A DNA stretch of 61,136 bases from Acidobacteriota bacterium (GTDB lineage Bacteria; Acidobacteriota; Terriglobia; Terriglobales; Acidobacteriaceae), in the NCBI GenBank assembly GCA_021780075.1, contig JAJXZL010000020.1:1-61136 (forward strand), given 5' to 3'. This document shows positions 46,464-55,360 of this stretch, piece after piece. Position 1 is the stretch's first letter. Each line of letters opens with the position of its first letter. Below the pieces are notes generated by a model. The model worked only from the letters and a program-made list of their open reading frames with translations, made no database searches and had not been told where the DNA came from. Made by a program: the position numbers and the translations under genes.

Positions 46464-46739
46464 TTACGCCTTGGCGGTGGCCAGGGCCTTCAGCCGCGCA
46501 TTCAGGCGGCTCTTGTAGCGGGAAACGGTGTTGTCGTGCAGAACGCCCTTCTGGACGCTCTTGTCGAGGGTGGAAACAGTCTCGCGATACTGCGCCTGTG
46601 CAGCCTTCACGTCGCCCTTGGCGATCGCCTCGCGCAGAGCGCGCAGGCTGGAGCGCACCCGGGTGCGGTTGGCGCGGTTGACCGCAGTGCGGGTCTCGGT
46701 CTGACGAACGCGCTTCAGCGCGGAAACATGGTTTGCCAT
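46464..46739 (-). CDS. rpsT: 30S ribosomal protein S20
   Basis: 91 residues, highly basic. [15 protein letters not shown] at the start and [17 protein letters not shown] at the end are S20 signatures. A helical hairpin protein of the small subunit. AAGGAAGAG lies before ATG 46739, a clear sigma70 promoter is at 46828-46856, and a hairpin terminator follows. Confidence 0.97.
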   Translation of the reverse strand: MANHVSALKRVRQTETRTAVNRANRTRVRSSLRALREAIAKGDVKAAQAQYRETVSTLDKSVQKGVLHDNTVSRYKSRLNARLKALATAKA

Positions 46740-46827
46740 TGCTCTTCCTTAATCTCAAGCCCTGATTGTTCAGGGAGAAGTGATGCGGGTGAGAATGCAA
46801 CTCGAGCCGCATCCCTCGCAATTTCCT

Positions 46828-46856
46828 AGTCTACGGGAAACCGGGCGGCGGGTCAA
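46828..46856 (-). promoter_or_regulatory. Sigma70 promoter of rpsT
   Basis: On the minus strand TTGACC and TAGACT are exactly 17 bases apart, about 90 bases before the rpsT ATG. Confidence 0.65.
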
Positions 46857-46965
46857 CGCTGGCCGCACAACGGGCCCGCCCGGGCCCGGCAGAAAGTCGG
46901 CCAGGGGGTATTGCGGCTAAGTATCCAGAAAGTGAATGGCTTTGTGAATCTTTGTTCAGGTGGGA

Positions 46966-46994
46966 TTGACGCCGGCCCCGGTCGGCGCTACTCT
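46966..46994 (+). promoter_or_regulatory. Sigma70 promoter of the phoH operon
   Basis: TTGACG and TACTCT are 17 bases apart; transcription should start near 47001. This is downstream of the in-frame GTG at 46960, so that codon cannot start PhoH from this message. The rest of 46740-47154 shows no gene. Confidence 0.6.
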
Positions 46995-47154
46995 CTGCTC
47001 AGATACAGGAATTGGTCGCCTTCGCCAATCCGACCTTGCCGCAGACCATCCACGGTTCAGTGCGCTCCTGTACGCTCCGCGCAACCCTGCCGATTCATCT
47101 CACACAACCCAATCTAGAACTGCCGCCTGCCGCGCAGGCTGCCATGGAGGCCCT

Positions 47155-48204
47155 CTGAAAGCTGCTCTGGAGATCACGCCAAACCTTGAGCCCCTCTTCG
47201 GGACCCGCGATGAAAATGTCAGGCTAATGGAGGATTCTCTCGGCGTCCGCATCGATCTTCGATCTGACGCCGTTCACGTGGAGGGGCCGGAGGACGCGAT
47301 TGCCCGGGTCCGGCGCATCTTTCAGGATTTCGAGGCGTTACGCCGCCAGGGAGTGCATCCCCACAACGGCGAGCTGAACGGGATGCTGCGGCTGGTTGTC
47401 GCTGACCCGGCCACAACCCTGCGTTCGCTTGTGGACGCGGGCAAGCAGCGCTCGGCCGGCGTCAAGCGCACCGTGCAGCCGCGCTCCGTCAATCAGCGCA
47501 AGTACGTTGAGGCCATCGAGCAGAATGACATGGTCTTCGGCGTCGGTCCGGCGGGCACCGGCAAAACCTATCTGGCCGTGGCCATGGCCGTCTCTGCTAT
47601 GAATGCCAAAAAAGTCAGCCGTATCGTCCTCGTGCGTCCGGCGGTGGAGGCAGGCGAGCGCCTCGGCTTCCTGCCCGGCAGCCTGCAGGAGAAAGTGGAC
47701 CCCTACCTGCGCCCGCTCTACGACGCACTCTATGACCTGCTCGAACCGGAGAAGGTGGAGAAAATGCTGGAGAAGAACGTCATTGAAGTTGCCCCGCTGG
47801 CCTTCATGCGCGGCCGCACGCTCAATGACGCCTTCATCATCATGGACGAAGCACAGAACACCACCGTCGAGCAGATGAAGATGTTCCTCACCCGCATGGG
47901 CAACAACTCCAAGGCGGTCATTACAGGGGACATCACACAGATCGACCTGCCCAATCCGCGCAAGTCCGGGCTGCTGGACGCCATCAATATTCTCGACGGG
48001 GTAGAGGGCATCCACTTCTGCCACTTCGAGGACTCCGATGTCGTCCGCCACGCGCTTGTCCAGCGCATCGTGCGCGCCTACGATTCGGCGAAATCGCAGC
48101 AGCAGGAGCTTCCCCTGGGCCTAGGCGAGGCCATCGCCGTCCCGTCGCAGGGACACGAATCCCGCACCGTCGCGCAACCACAGCTTCCGGCCAAGCCGCA
48201 ATAA
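47155..48204 (+). CDS. phoH: PhoH family ATPase (YbeZ-like); start probably CTG
   Basis: About 349 residues. Walker [16 protein letters not shown] and Walker [11 protein letters not shown] belong to the PhoH/YbeZ group, with an N-terminal KH-like segment ([19 protein letters not shown]). Family-like sequence begins [16 protein letters not shown], at a CTG codon (47155) four bases after GGAGG. No ATG, GTG or TTG lies in frame between the predicted transcription start (~47001) and ATG 47228, which would cut off the conserved N-terminus. PhoH with YbeY works in rRNA maturation and RNA decay. ybeY and a CorC-like gene follow. Confidence 0.88.
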   Translation: MKAALEITPNLEPLFGTRDENVRLMEDSLGVRIDLRSDAVHVEGPEDAIARVRRIFQDFEALRRQGVHPHNGELNGMLRLVVADPATTLRSLVDAGKQRSAGVKRTVQPRSVNQRKYVEAIEQNDMVFGVGPAGTGKTYLAVAMAVSAMNAKKVSRIVLVRPAVEAGERLGFLPGSLQEKVDPYLRPLYDALYDLLEPEKVEKMLEKNVIEVAPLAFMRGRTLNDAFIIMDEAQNTTVEQMKMFLTRMGNNSKAVITGDITQIDLPNPRKSGLLDAINILDGVEGIHFCHFEDSDVVRHALVQRIVRAYDSAKSQQQELPLGLGEAIAVPSQGHESRTVAQPQLPAKPQ

Positions 48205-48266
48205 ATCAGCGATTCGCGTAGAATTGAAGCTGAATCAGGGCCGCGCACATTGCGGCCCTGCGCACG

Positions 48267-48812
48267 ATGATCCTTCTGGACCCAGACCTGGACCCCCACC
48301 CCCCGTCGCATGCGGTTGCGGCCGGTCGAATTGGCGTGTCCGGCCCGTCCGCCACTCCCCGCAGTCATCGCCTGCCCTCCGCGCGCACATTGGCCCGGTT
48401 TCTTGCGCAGGCTCAGGCCGCTGTCAGGCTGCGCGGCCAGGTCACTGTGCTGCTCACCACCGATGCGGCCATCCGCCGGCTCAACCGCCAGTTCCGCGGC
48501 AAAAACAAAGCTACTGACGTCCTTTCGTTTCCTGCCGGGGGAGTAGGTGCCGAGCAGATCGCCGGCGACCTCGCCCTCAGCGTGCCCACGGCGCTGCGCC
48601 AGGCAGTCGAGCGGGGCCACCCGCTTTCCATTGAGATCAAAGTGCTGATGCTGCACGGCTTGCTTCATCTGGCAGGCTACGACCATGAAACCGACACCGG
48701 CCAGATGGCGCGCCGCGAGCGCCTCCTGCGCGAGCGACTCGGCCTGCCGCATGGCCTCATTGAGCGCACGGGCAAGTCCAGCTCGCCGCGCCCCAGAGGC
48801 GTCCGTCCATGA
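48267..48812 (+). CDS. ybeY: Endoribonuclease YbeY (16S rRNA maturation)
   Basis: 181 residues. The zinc-binding HGLLHLAGYDH motif (HxxxHxxxxxH) is intact, and NKATDVLSFP is the second family signature. YbeY helps process the 16S rRNA 3' end and ribosome quality control. It has N- and C-terminal extensions relative to E. coli YbeY (155). Its stop overlaps the next start (ATGA), so it is translationally coupled to the CorC-like gene. Confidence 0.95.
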   Translation: MILLDPDLDPHPPSHAVAAGRIGVSGPSATPRSHRLPSARTLARFLAQAQAAVRLRGQVTVLLTTDAAIRRLNRQFRGKNKATDVLSFPAGGVGAEQIAGDLALSVPTALRQAVERGHPLSIEIKVLMLHGLLHLAGYDHETDTGQMARRERLLRERLGLPHGLIERTGKSSSPRPRGVRP

Positions 48813-50107
48813 CCCCACTGACCATTGCGCTGGTGGTGTTGGCGGCCCTCGTTGAGACGCTGGCCTCCTACATCCATCGCGTCTACGCCGAGTTCGGCAA
48901 GATCCTCTCCTATGAGGTGCAGGACAACCTCGACACATGGGAGGAGCATGTTGCGCCTCATCTCGGCCTGAGCCGAGAGCACGCAGCCATCTCCGCTGCC
49001 GTCCTGCAGCAGTTGGCGCTCGGAGTCATCGCGCTGGAGTTCGGCGCGGTCCTCTTTGATCGCGCGACGCACCTGGGTAGTCCCGGCTACGGCGAAATTG
49101 CGCAGGCCTTTCTTGGCGTGGTGCTGGTCGTCGTCCTATGCAATCAGATTTTGCCCTCGCTGCTCTTCGATCACACGCGGGGCCGCTGGGCGGCGCGGTT
49201 TGTGTGGCCCATCCGCCTGCTGCTGTGGCTCGTCACACCCATCACGGTCTTCGTTCGCTTCTTCCACTCCGTCGCCTCTCTGGCAGAGACGCCGGTCAGC
49301 CCGGAAGAAGAGACGGCAGTCGATGTGGAAGCTTTGCTCGAAGCTGGGCAGGAAGAGGGCATTCTTGAGGAGACTGACCGTGAGCTCGTCCGCTCGGCGG
49401 TCGAATTCGGTGACAAGCTCGTGCGCGAGGTCATGACCCCCCGCCCGCGGGTCTTTGCCGTCCCTGAGACCACCACGCTTGAAGAGTTCCTCGAACAGCT
49501 TCGCGAGCACAACTTCTCGCGTGTGCCCGTCTACGCCGGATCGCTTGACAACATCACGGGTATAGCCTTCGCGCACGACCTGCTGCAGATAGCCGACTCT
49601 GAAATTCGCACGCGCACCGTCGCCACCATCCAGCGCCCCGCCGTGTTTGTGCCGGAGACCAAGCGCGGCTACGAGCTGCTGCGCGAGATGCAGCGCGAAA
49701 AGCAACATATGCGCATCGTCATTGACGAGTACGGTGGCGTCTCCGGTCTGGTCACCATCGAGGACCTGCTGGAGCAGATCGTCGGCTCCATCCGCGACGA
49801 GCACGAGGTGGATGCGCACAGTGACGAGCCGCAGCGCGAGCCGGGTGGCGTGTGGGTGGTGCCCGGCAGTTTTCCCGTGGACCAGCTCCCCGGCCTCTTC
49901 GGCGCTCCGGTCTCGCTCGACGAAACCTACGAGGCCACGACACTCGGCGGACTGGTCAGCGAAATCGAGGGCCGCATTCCGCTGCCGGGCGAGGTTGTGC
50001 TGCTTGAGGAAGCGGGCCTGCGCATTGAGGTTGTGGCGTCCACTGACCGCCGCGTAGAGCGCCTCCGCATCTACCCGCTCCATGCGATCAAGCCGGCAGC
50101 CGACTGA
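48809..50107 (+). CDS. CNNM-type transmembrane / CBS-pair / CorC_HlyC protein
   Basis: 432 residues. Three to four N-terminal helices (~1-165) resemble a CNNM/DUF21 domain, followed by two CBS domains (MTPRPRVFAVPETTTLEEFL and IVIDEYGGVSGLVTIEDLLEQIVG) and a C-terminal CorC_HlyC domain. Such proteins are linked to Mg2+/Co2+ homeostasis, often as exporters. The phoH-ybeY-corC order is conserved widely. The membrane part is less canonical than classic CNNM (it lacks an obvious acidic signature), so transport is less certain. Confidence 0.88.
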   Translation: MTPLTIALVVLAALVETLASYIHRVYAEFGKILSYEVQDNLDTWEEHVAPHLGLSREHAAISAAVLQQLALGVIALEFGAVLFDRATHLGSPGYGEIAQAFLGVVLVVVLCNQILPSLLFDHTRGRWAARFVWPIRLLLWLVTPITVFVRFFHSVASLAETPVSPEEETAVDVEALLEAGQEEGILEETDRELVRSAVEFGDKLVREVMTPRPRVFAVPETTTLEEFLEQLREHNFSRVPVYAGSLDNITGIAFAHDLLQIADSEIRTRTVATIQRPAVFVPETKRGYELLREMQREKQHMRIVIDEYGGVSGLVTIEDLLEQIVGSIRDEHEVDAHSDEPQREPGGVWVVPGSFPVDQLPGLFGAPVSLDETYEATTLGGLVSEIEGRIPLPGEVVLLEEAGLRIEVVASTDRRVERLRIYPLHAIKPAAD

Positions 50108-50115
50108 CTGCGGCT

Positions 50116-50676
50116 TCAGCGCGTGTGTGCGCCGCGCACCTTCCATGCGCGCCATTCTTCCGCCGTGATTTCCCATACATCGGCAGTCTGTCTTCCGCTC
50201 ACGTAGTCCCGTTCCGCAGTTCCGATCAGGCGCATGCCCTGCTTCTCTGAAATGCGCCGCGAAGCGACGTTGCCCGCAGCCTTGGCTACACGCAGAACGG
50301 CCTGCCCCAGCGTCTCAAACCAGAAGTCGTTCACCCACGCGCAAGCCTCGGTCATGTATCCCTTGCCCTGCCACGGCAGGCCCATCCAGAATCCGCGATT
50401 GTCCTGTTCGCCTTTCACCAGGCTGATGAATCCGATGATGCGCGCGGGTTCCGTGGCCAGCCGAATCGCCCAGTGCCATGCCTCGCCGTGCTCCATCTGC
50501 GGCAGCGCTATGTCCCTGCAATACTGCAACGCGCCATCCGGAGGATAAGGCCACGGCACGCGATTCAGCAGGTAGCGCACGATCTCCCAGTGCGGAAACA
50601 GCACCTGAATCTGCTCCGCATCTGCCAGTTCCAGCGGGCGCAGAATCAGGCGCTTTGTGCGGCCTTCGCAGATCAT
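50116..50676 (-). CDS. GNAT family N-acetyltransferase (RimJ/RimL-like)
   Basis: 186 residues. TKRLILRPLELADAEQI is the usual RimJ-like opening. The acetyl-CoA loop reads LPWQGKGYMTEAC, followed by VAKAAGNVASRRISEKQGM. It acetylates a protein or small amine; the substrate is unknown. TATGAT lies five bases before ATG 50676 without a ribosome site, as for a leaderless message. It is convergent with the CorC-like gene and divergent from era. Confidence 0.9.
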   Translation of the reverse strand: MICEGRTKRLILRPLELADAEQIQVLFPHWEIVRYLLNRVPWPYPPDGALQYCRDIALPQMEHGEAWHWAIRLATEPARIIGFISLVKGEQDNRGFWMGLPWQGKGYMTEACAWVNDFWFETLGQAVLRVAKAAGNVASRRISEKQGMRLIGTAERDYVSGRQTADVWEITAEEWRAWKVRGAHTR

Positions 50677-50736
50677 GCGCCATCATACCAACCCGAAAAC
50701 TGCAAATCCGCGATAATAGAGAGTCAGGAGTAACCC

Positions 50737-51816
50737 TTGAAGTCTGGATTCGTCGCCATTCTGGGCCGGCCCAACGCCGGCAAAAGCACGCTGCTCAACG
50801 CCCTCACCGGCGAAAAGGTGGCCATTGTCACCGCCAAGCCGCAGACCACCCGCAACCGCATCGCTGGCGTGGTGGAAGTGCCCGCGCGCAAAGGCGTGCA
50901 TCCGGCGGCGCAAATCGTCTTCGTCGATACGCCCGGCGTCCATAAGCCCAGTTCGCATCTTGACCGCCGCATGTTGCAGGAGGTTCACGAAGCACTCGAG
51001 ACGCGCGATGTAGTGCTCGTGCTCATGGACGCCAGCCGCCGCGTGCAGTTGGAGGCACCCGCCGAACCCGAAGCCCAAAGCAACAAAGCCCCCAGTTGGG
51101 CAAGTGAAGATGAGTTCCTCTTCGGCCTGATCCGCGGGCTGGATTGTCCCGTCTTCCTCGTGCTGACCAAAATCGATCTCGTCGCCAAGGACCAGCTTCT
51201 TCCGCTCATTGAGACGCTCACGCACAAGTTCAATTTTGCCGAAGTCATTCCCGTCAGCGCCCGCAAGCGCGACGGCCTCGACGTCCTGCTGCGCAAGATT
51301 GTGCAGGCCCTGCCCACCGGCGAGCGCTACTACCCCAAAGACCAGTACACCGATCAGCCGATGCGCTTCATGGTGGCCGAGCTGATTCGCGAGCGCATCC
51401 TCGTCGAAACGGGCGAAGAGGTTCCCTACGCCTCTGCCGTGGTCATTGAGCGGTTTGAGGAAGCGGAGCCGCCCGCGCCTCCGCGCAAGAAAGGCCAGGC
51501 TCCTGCCCGGCTACCGTTGACGCGTATTGCCGCCGCCATTTACTGCGAGCGCGAGGGGCAGAAAGCAATCCTGATTGGCAAGGGCGGCTCCAAGCTCAAA
51601 GAGATTGGCACCGGCGCGCGCAAGCAGATCGAGTCCCTGCTCGGCACGCGCGTCTATCTGGAGTTGCACGTCATCGTCGAGCCCGGCTGGCGTGAGTCGC
51701 ACAGCTTCGTCGAGTCGCTGGACTGGCGGAGGCAGTTGGAGCGGCTGGCCGAGAAGCAGATTACAGAGAGCTCTGCAGAGGAAGACGAACCCGGAGGCCT
51801 GAACCGCATTAAATGA
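50737..51816 (+). CDS. era: GTPase Era, with two inserts
   Basis: 359 residues, compared with ~300 for most Era proteins. GTPase motifs: GRPNAGKS (G1), DTPG (G3), TKIDLV (G4), SARK (G5). The KH domain contains ILIGKGGSKLKEIG. The extra length comes from an insert near PAEPEAQSNKAPSWAS (G3-G4 region) and a Pro/Lys-rich one (PPAPPRKKGQAPARLP) within the KH domain. Era binds 16S rRNA during 30S assembly. TTG 50737 follows AGGAG by six bases, and GATAAT upstream is a likely -10. Confidence 0.94.
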   Translation: MKSGFVAILGRPNAGKSTLLNALTGEKVAIVTAKPQTTRNRIAGVVEVPARKGVHPAAQIVFVDTPGVHKPSSHLDRRMLQEVHEALETRDVVLVLMDASRRVQLEAPAEPEAQSNKAPSWASEDEFLFGLIRGLDCPVFLVLTKIDLVAKDQLLPLIETLTHKFNFAEVIPVSARKRDGLDVLLRKIVQALPTGERYYPKDQYTDQPMRFMVAELIRERILVETGEEVPYASAVVIERFEEAEPPAPPRKKGQAPARLPLTRIAAAIYCEREGQKAILIGKGGSKLKEIGTGARKQIESLLGTRVYLELHVIVEPGWRESHSFVESLDWRRQLERLAEKQITESSAEEDEPGGLNRIK

Positions 51817-51871
51817 CGCATGCCGCTCCACCCGGCGGCAGAAAACCGTCGCCGAAGTGCTTCAGATCGCG

Positions 51872-54085
51872 TTAAATATCGATCGCCACAACCTCATGAT
51901 CGAGGATGGACGGCACTCGGAGGGTGAGCATTGTCCCCGAACGCTCCATGGCAATCGTCCTCTCGGCCACAAGCAGGCGAGCCTGTTTCGCGCGCACATC
52001 GCCGGGCAGGCGCAGCGTCAGAGTTTGTTCGCCGATGGGGAAAAAGTCTCGATACGGTCCCTTCATCGTCATCGGATTCGTGAGATTCACAAGATGAATC
52101 GTAAGGGAATCAGGACTCCGCCATGCAACAACATCGAGCAGACCCGGTCCCTCTACCTGCACCATCGTCTCCTCGTGATTCGCCCAGAGAACCGTGTTGC
52201 GAAGCAGCTTCAGGTGGTCTGCGCAGAGAAACTCCCAGAAGGTGCGATCAATGTCGAAGGGGAAATACGCGACACGGCCCGCGGGTTCGCGAAGATAGAG
52301 ACAAGAGATATCGGTCTTCTCAACGCGCGGATAGACCTTCTCCATCGGCAGGTCAGGGTAGCTGGGAATCAGCGTGAAGGGCGTCTCGGCAAATGTCTTG
52401 CGTGGCGTCACCTCCAGCCGCGCAACGCCATTGATGATCCGTGGAGCATCCTCAAGACCGGCGAAAAGTTGATTATGTGGCAGCGCCTCATGCTCCAGAC
52501 GGATATACGAGTTGAGCATGGGCCCCTCTGTCTTGCCGGTCCAGTCCACGCCGAAAAGATCTGCGAGCGCGAAGTTCTTTCGCCGCTTGCCCCACTCATC
52601 GTAAAGACTTGTTTCGTACGTCGCGATGAGGTTACCGCCGCTTTTCACGAATTCGCGAAGCTCTGCGCACTGCGCGTCGCTCAGCGCCGCGATGTTAGGC
52701 AGGATTAAAGTTCTGTAGTGAGCCAGGTGGGCAGGCTCAAGTAGTTGGTCGTGCACCATCTCAAACTGAATGCGCGACTCAACCAGCGCCTGATACCAGC
52801 CGAGCGCATAATCCTCTACCTTGGCGTCGGCGTGTGCGCCGCCATAGTACCAGGCTGTCTGCTGCGAGTAGACGAGGCCGACACGCGCAAGGGAATTGCG
52901 GCGCGTCAGGTAGCGCTCATTCTTATCCGTCCACAAATAGATATCTTCGACGCCCTTGAGCCAGCGCTCGTCATGCAGCGTGGCGCTGAACTTGCTGCAC
53001 CAGGGCCGCATTCCATTGGCGATGGCATCCAGAACCCAGATGCGAATCTCAGCGTTGCTGGTGACGCTGTCCTTCCAGCGGTATTTCTCTTCAAGGCCGA
53101 TGCCGAACAGGCCAATCACCGGTCTATCGCCCATGGTCGCTCGGTACTCTTTGGCGGTCTTGCCCACAAGCCACGGCGCAGCCAGGCCATGGCGCGCCTG
53201 CCGGTCGGCCACAAGCAGAGGAGCGCGCCGGCTGGTATCCAGCGCATTCAGCCCAATCAGTGCGCCGCTGCCGTTGTTGGGGATCATCGAGGCTTCCGGG
53301 TTGATACTGCGCACTGTGGTGTTCCACACATCGAGAAGGCTGATAAGACGCTCCTGCCGCCACACCAGGTAGGCTCTGCGGGCCGCATCCTGCGGGTCCG
53401 TCGTGCGCGGCAGATCAAAGCCCGTGGCCGCCTTGAAGTTCTCGCTGCAATGCCGGCAGTAGCATTCTCCTGACCCGTCCCAGCGATTGAGAAAGATTCC
53501 GTCTGCGTGATAACGCGACATGATCTCTTGGTGCACCGCTGTCATGAACTCGAAGTTATAGGGGCCATACGCGCAGGTCACCCACATCTCAGGCGAAGAC
53601 CAATGGCGTCGCGGATTGCCGTTCGCGTCGACGGCGATCCAGTCCGGGTGTGCCTGCTGCACGTCGTCGTAGGTGGCATGCGGATCTGTCCTTACCAGCA
53701 CGGACATGCCAAGCTTGCGACAGCCGAAGATGAGTTCGCCCAGCACATCCCGCTGGCCAAGCCATGTGCTGCGATGGTGAAACGGAATCTCTGTTGGGTA
53801 ATAGGCAACGCAGCCTCCGCCGCTCAGGCAAACTCCGTCAGCGCGCGATCTCTTGTAGTAGTCAAGCCAGAATGCGGGGTCAAAATGGGCGGGGTCGTCT
53901 TCAACCAGCGTGAGTTGCTCCCAGCGCATCGGCTTGGACGCCCAGGCGGGCACAGGCACAGAGTCAGCAGGCGAGCCAGCCTTGCCCAGCGTGCCGCCCC
54001 TGCTGGTGTGACCCAGTGCGACGGCGGTGCTGGCAATGGCAGTGGACTGCAGGAACTCCCGGCGCGTGAGGGCGGGTCGCTTCAT
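51872..54085 (-). CDS. Tat-exported TIM-barrel glycoside-hydrolase-like protein with beta-galactosidase trimerisation-like domain
   Basis: 737 residues. The start MKRPALTRREFLQSTAIAST is a twin-arginine signal. The first ~380 residues form a barrel like the hypothetical glycosyl hydrolase 6/alpha-amylase-like group (DGVCLSGGGCVAYYP, DGIFLNRWDGSGECYCRHC). The next part resembles the amidotransferase-like A4 beta-galactosidase trimerisation domain (YRTLILPNIAALSDAQC to SGGNLIATYETS). The catalytic pair is not certain. TATTAT lies seven bases before ATG 54085 with no ribosome site. Substrate unknown; it probably acts on plant or microbial polysaccharide. Confidence 0.72.
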   Translation of the reverse strand: MKRPALTRREFLQSTAIASTAVALGHTSRGGTLGKAGSPADSVPVPAWASKPMRWEQLTLVEDDPAHFDPAFWLDYYKRSRADGVCLSGGGCVAYYPTEIPFHHRSTWLGQRDVLGELIFGCRKLGMSVLVRTDPHATYDDVQQAHPDWIAVDANGNPRRHWSSPEMWVTCAYGPYNFEFMTAVHQEIMSRYHADGIFLNRWDGSGECYCRHCSENFKAATGFDLPRTTDPQDAARRAYLVWRQERLISLLDVWNTTVRSINPEASMIPNNGSGALIGLNALDTSRRAPLLVADRQARHGLAAPWLVGKTAKEYRATMGDRPVIGLFGIGLEEKYRWKDSVTSNAEIRIWVLDAIANGMRPWCSKFSATLHDERWLKGVEDIYLWTDKNERYLTRRNSLARVGLVYSQQTAWYYGGAHADAKVEDYALGWYQALVESRIQFEMVHDQLLEPAHLAHYRTLILPNIAALSDAQCAELREFVKSGGNLIATYETSLYDEWGKRRKNFALADLFGVDWTGKTEGPMLNSYIRLEHEALPHNQLFAGLEDAPRIINGVARLEVTPRKTFAETPFTLIPSYPDLPMEKVYPRVEKTDISCLYLREPAGRVAYFPFDIDRTFWEFLCADHLKLLRNTVLWANHEETMVQVEGPGLLDVVAWRSPDSLTIHLVNLTNPMTMKGPYRDFFPIGEQTLTLRLPGDVRAKQARLLVAERTIAMERSGTMLTLRVPSILDHEVVAIDI

Positions 54086-54120
54086 GGGAGTGATAATACT
54101 CGAGAAGTTGAGCCGTGCGC

Positions 54121-55146
54121 TTACGCTCCGCGAACCTCGCCGCGGCCGTTGGTTTTCACTTGATACATGCGATCGTCTGCGGCGCCGATGATGGCGTGGA
54201 TCGTTGCGCCGTCCAGCGGCGCGGTGGCCAATCCAACGCTGGCTCTTACCGTCAGTTCCAGCCCGCCCTTCAAGCAGAAGTGCGTTGCCTGCAGCGAACG
54301 GTGCAGGATCTTGGCCTGCGCATGGGCTTCCTTCGCTCCCGTCTCGGGCATCAGAATCACAAATTCGTCGCCGCCGTAGCGGAAGCACCAATCCTGCTTG
54401 CGGCTCAGTTCCTGCAGCCGGCGTCCCGTGCGAGCAAGCAACTCGCTGCCCACAAGGTGTCCATGCACATCGTTCACCTGCTTGAAGCGGTCAAGGTCCA
54501 GGAACGCCAGGCTCACCGGCTGCCCCAACTTGTTGCATCGGTCCAGCTCCCGGGTCAGCACATCGTAGAGATGGCGCACATTGTAGAGGCCCGTGGTGTC
54601 GTCGGTGATGGTCAACTGCTGAATGCGGGCCACATCCCGCGCATTCTCAATGGCGATGGCCGCGTGGTCGGCCAGGATGTGCAGAAAGGCGATGGTGTAA
54701 TCGGTAAGCTGGCTTGAGGGCGGGTTCAATATCTCAATCACGCCTTGAACGCCTGTGCGGCCGCGCAAGGGCATCGCGATCACCGAGCGCACCTTGCTTG
54801 CTTTGCCATTCAACTCATCGCGCAGCCGCGGATCGTTCTCCGCTTCGGGCACAATCAGCGTTTCAGCGTGCTGAATCACCCAGCCGGCCACGCCCTCGCC
54901 CACTTTCACGCGCAGGTCGCGGAGAGCAACTTCCTCGCCGCCGGCGGCGATGGCGTAGTAGAGCTCCTGCCGCGCCTCGTCCAGCATCAGCAGCGTCCAC
55001 ATCTCTGCTTCGATAAAGCGCTCCATGTGCTCGATGATCGTGCGCAGAATCGTGTCCAGGTCAAAGCTCGATGTCAGTGAGCGCGCAAGTTGGTGGAAAA
55101 CGAGCAGGTCGTCAATCGGGATGCGCTTTTCTGGGACCGGTGTCAT
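54121..55146 (-). CDS. GAF domain diguanylate cyclase
   Basis: 341 residues. A GAF domain fills residues ~20-165 (VGEGVAGWVIQHAETLIV), followed by a coiled linker and a GGDEF domain. The active loop RYGGDEFVIL is intact, and RKQD five residues before it is a product-inhibition I-site. It should make cyclic di-GMP in response to a small ligand or redox signal on GAF. No phosphodiesterase or PilZ gene is nearby. The Tat protein gene lies 35 bases downstream on the same strand. Confidence 0.92.
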   Translation of the reverse strand: MTPVPEKRIPIDDLLVFHQLARSLTSSFDLDTILRTIIEHMERFIEAEMWTLLMLDEARQELYYAIAAGGEEVALRDLRVKVGEGVAGWVIQHAETLIVPEAENDPRLRDELNGKASKVRSVIAMPLRGRTGVQGVIEILNPPSSQLTDYTIAFLHILADHAAIAIENARDVARIQQLTITDDTTGLYNVRHLYDVLTRELDRCNKLGQPVSLAFLDLDRFKQVNDVHGHLVGSELLARTGRRLQELSRKQDWCFRYGGDEFVILMPETGAKEAHAQAKILHRSLQATHFCLKGGLELTVRASVGLATAPLDGATIHAIIGAADDRMYQVKTNGRGEVRGA

Positions 55147-55360
55147 GCGATAATCCGTGGCTTGCCGCTGATGAGCATTCTGTTCCGTGCAGGCCGGCGG
55201 AGCGATAGGAGATGCCTGGCTGCGAGAAGCCGCGCACCGCAGACTCCTGCGGAAAACGGCCGGGGTTAAGTTGATTCCAGCAGGTGATTGCGGCGCGTGC
55301 CGCTTGCTGGCAAAGTCAGGTGCTCATCTTGAAGAAATGTGCACGGGCTTCCTCTCCATT

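Noticed and set aside
46960..47154. GTG start at 46960 for PhoH
   Set aside because: The extension is not PhoH-like and the codon lies ahead of the predicted promoter -35/-10 and start site.
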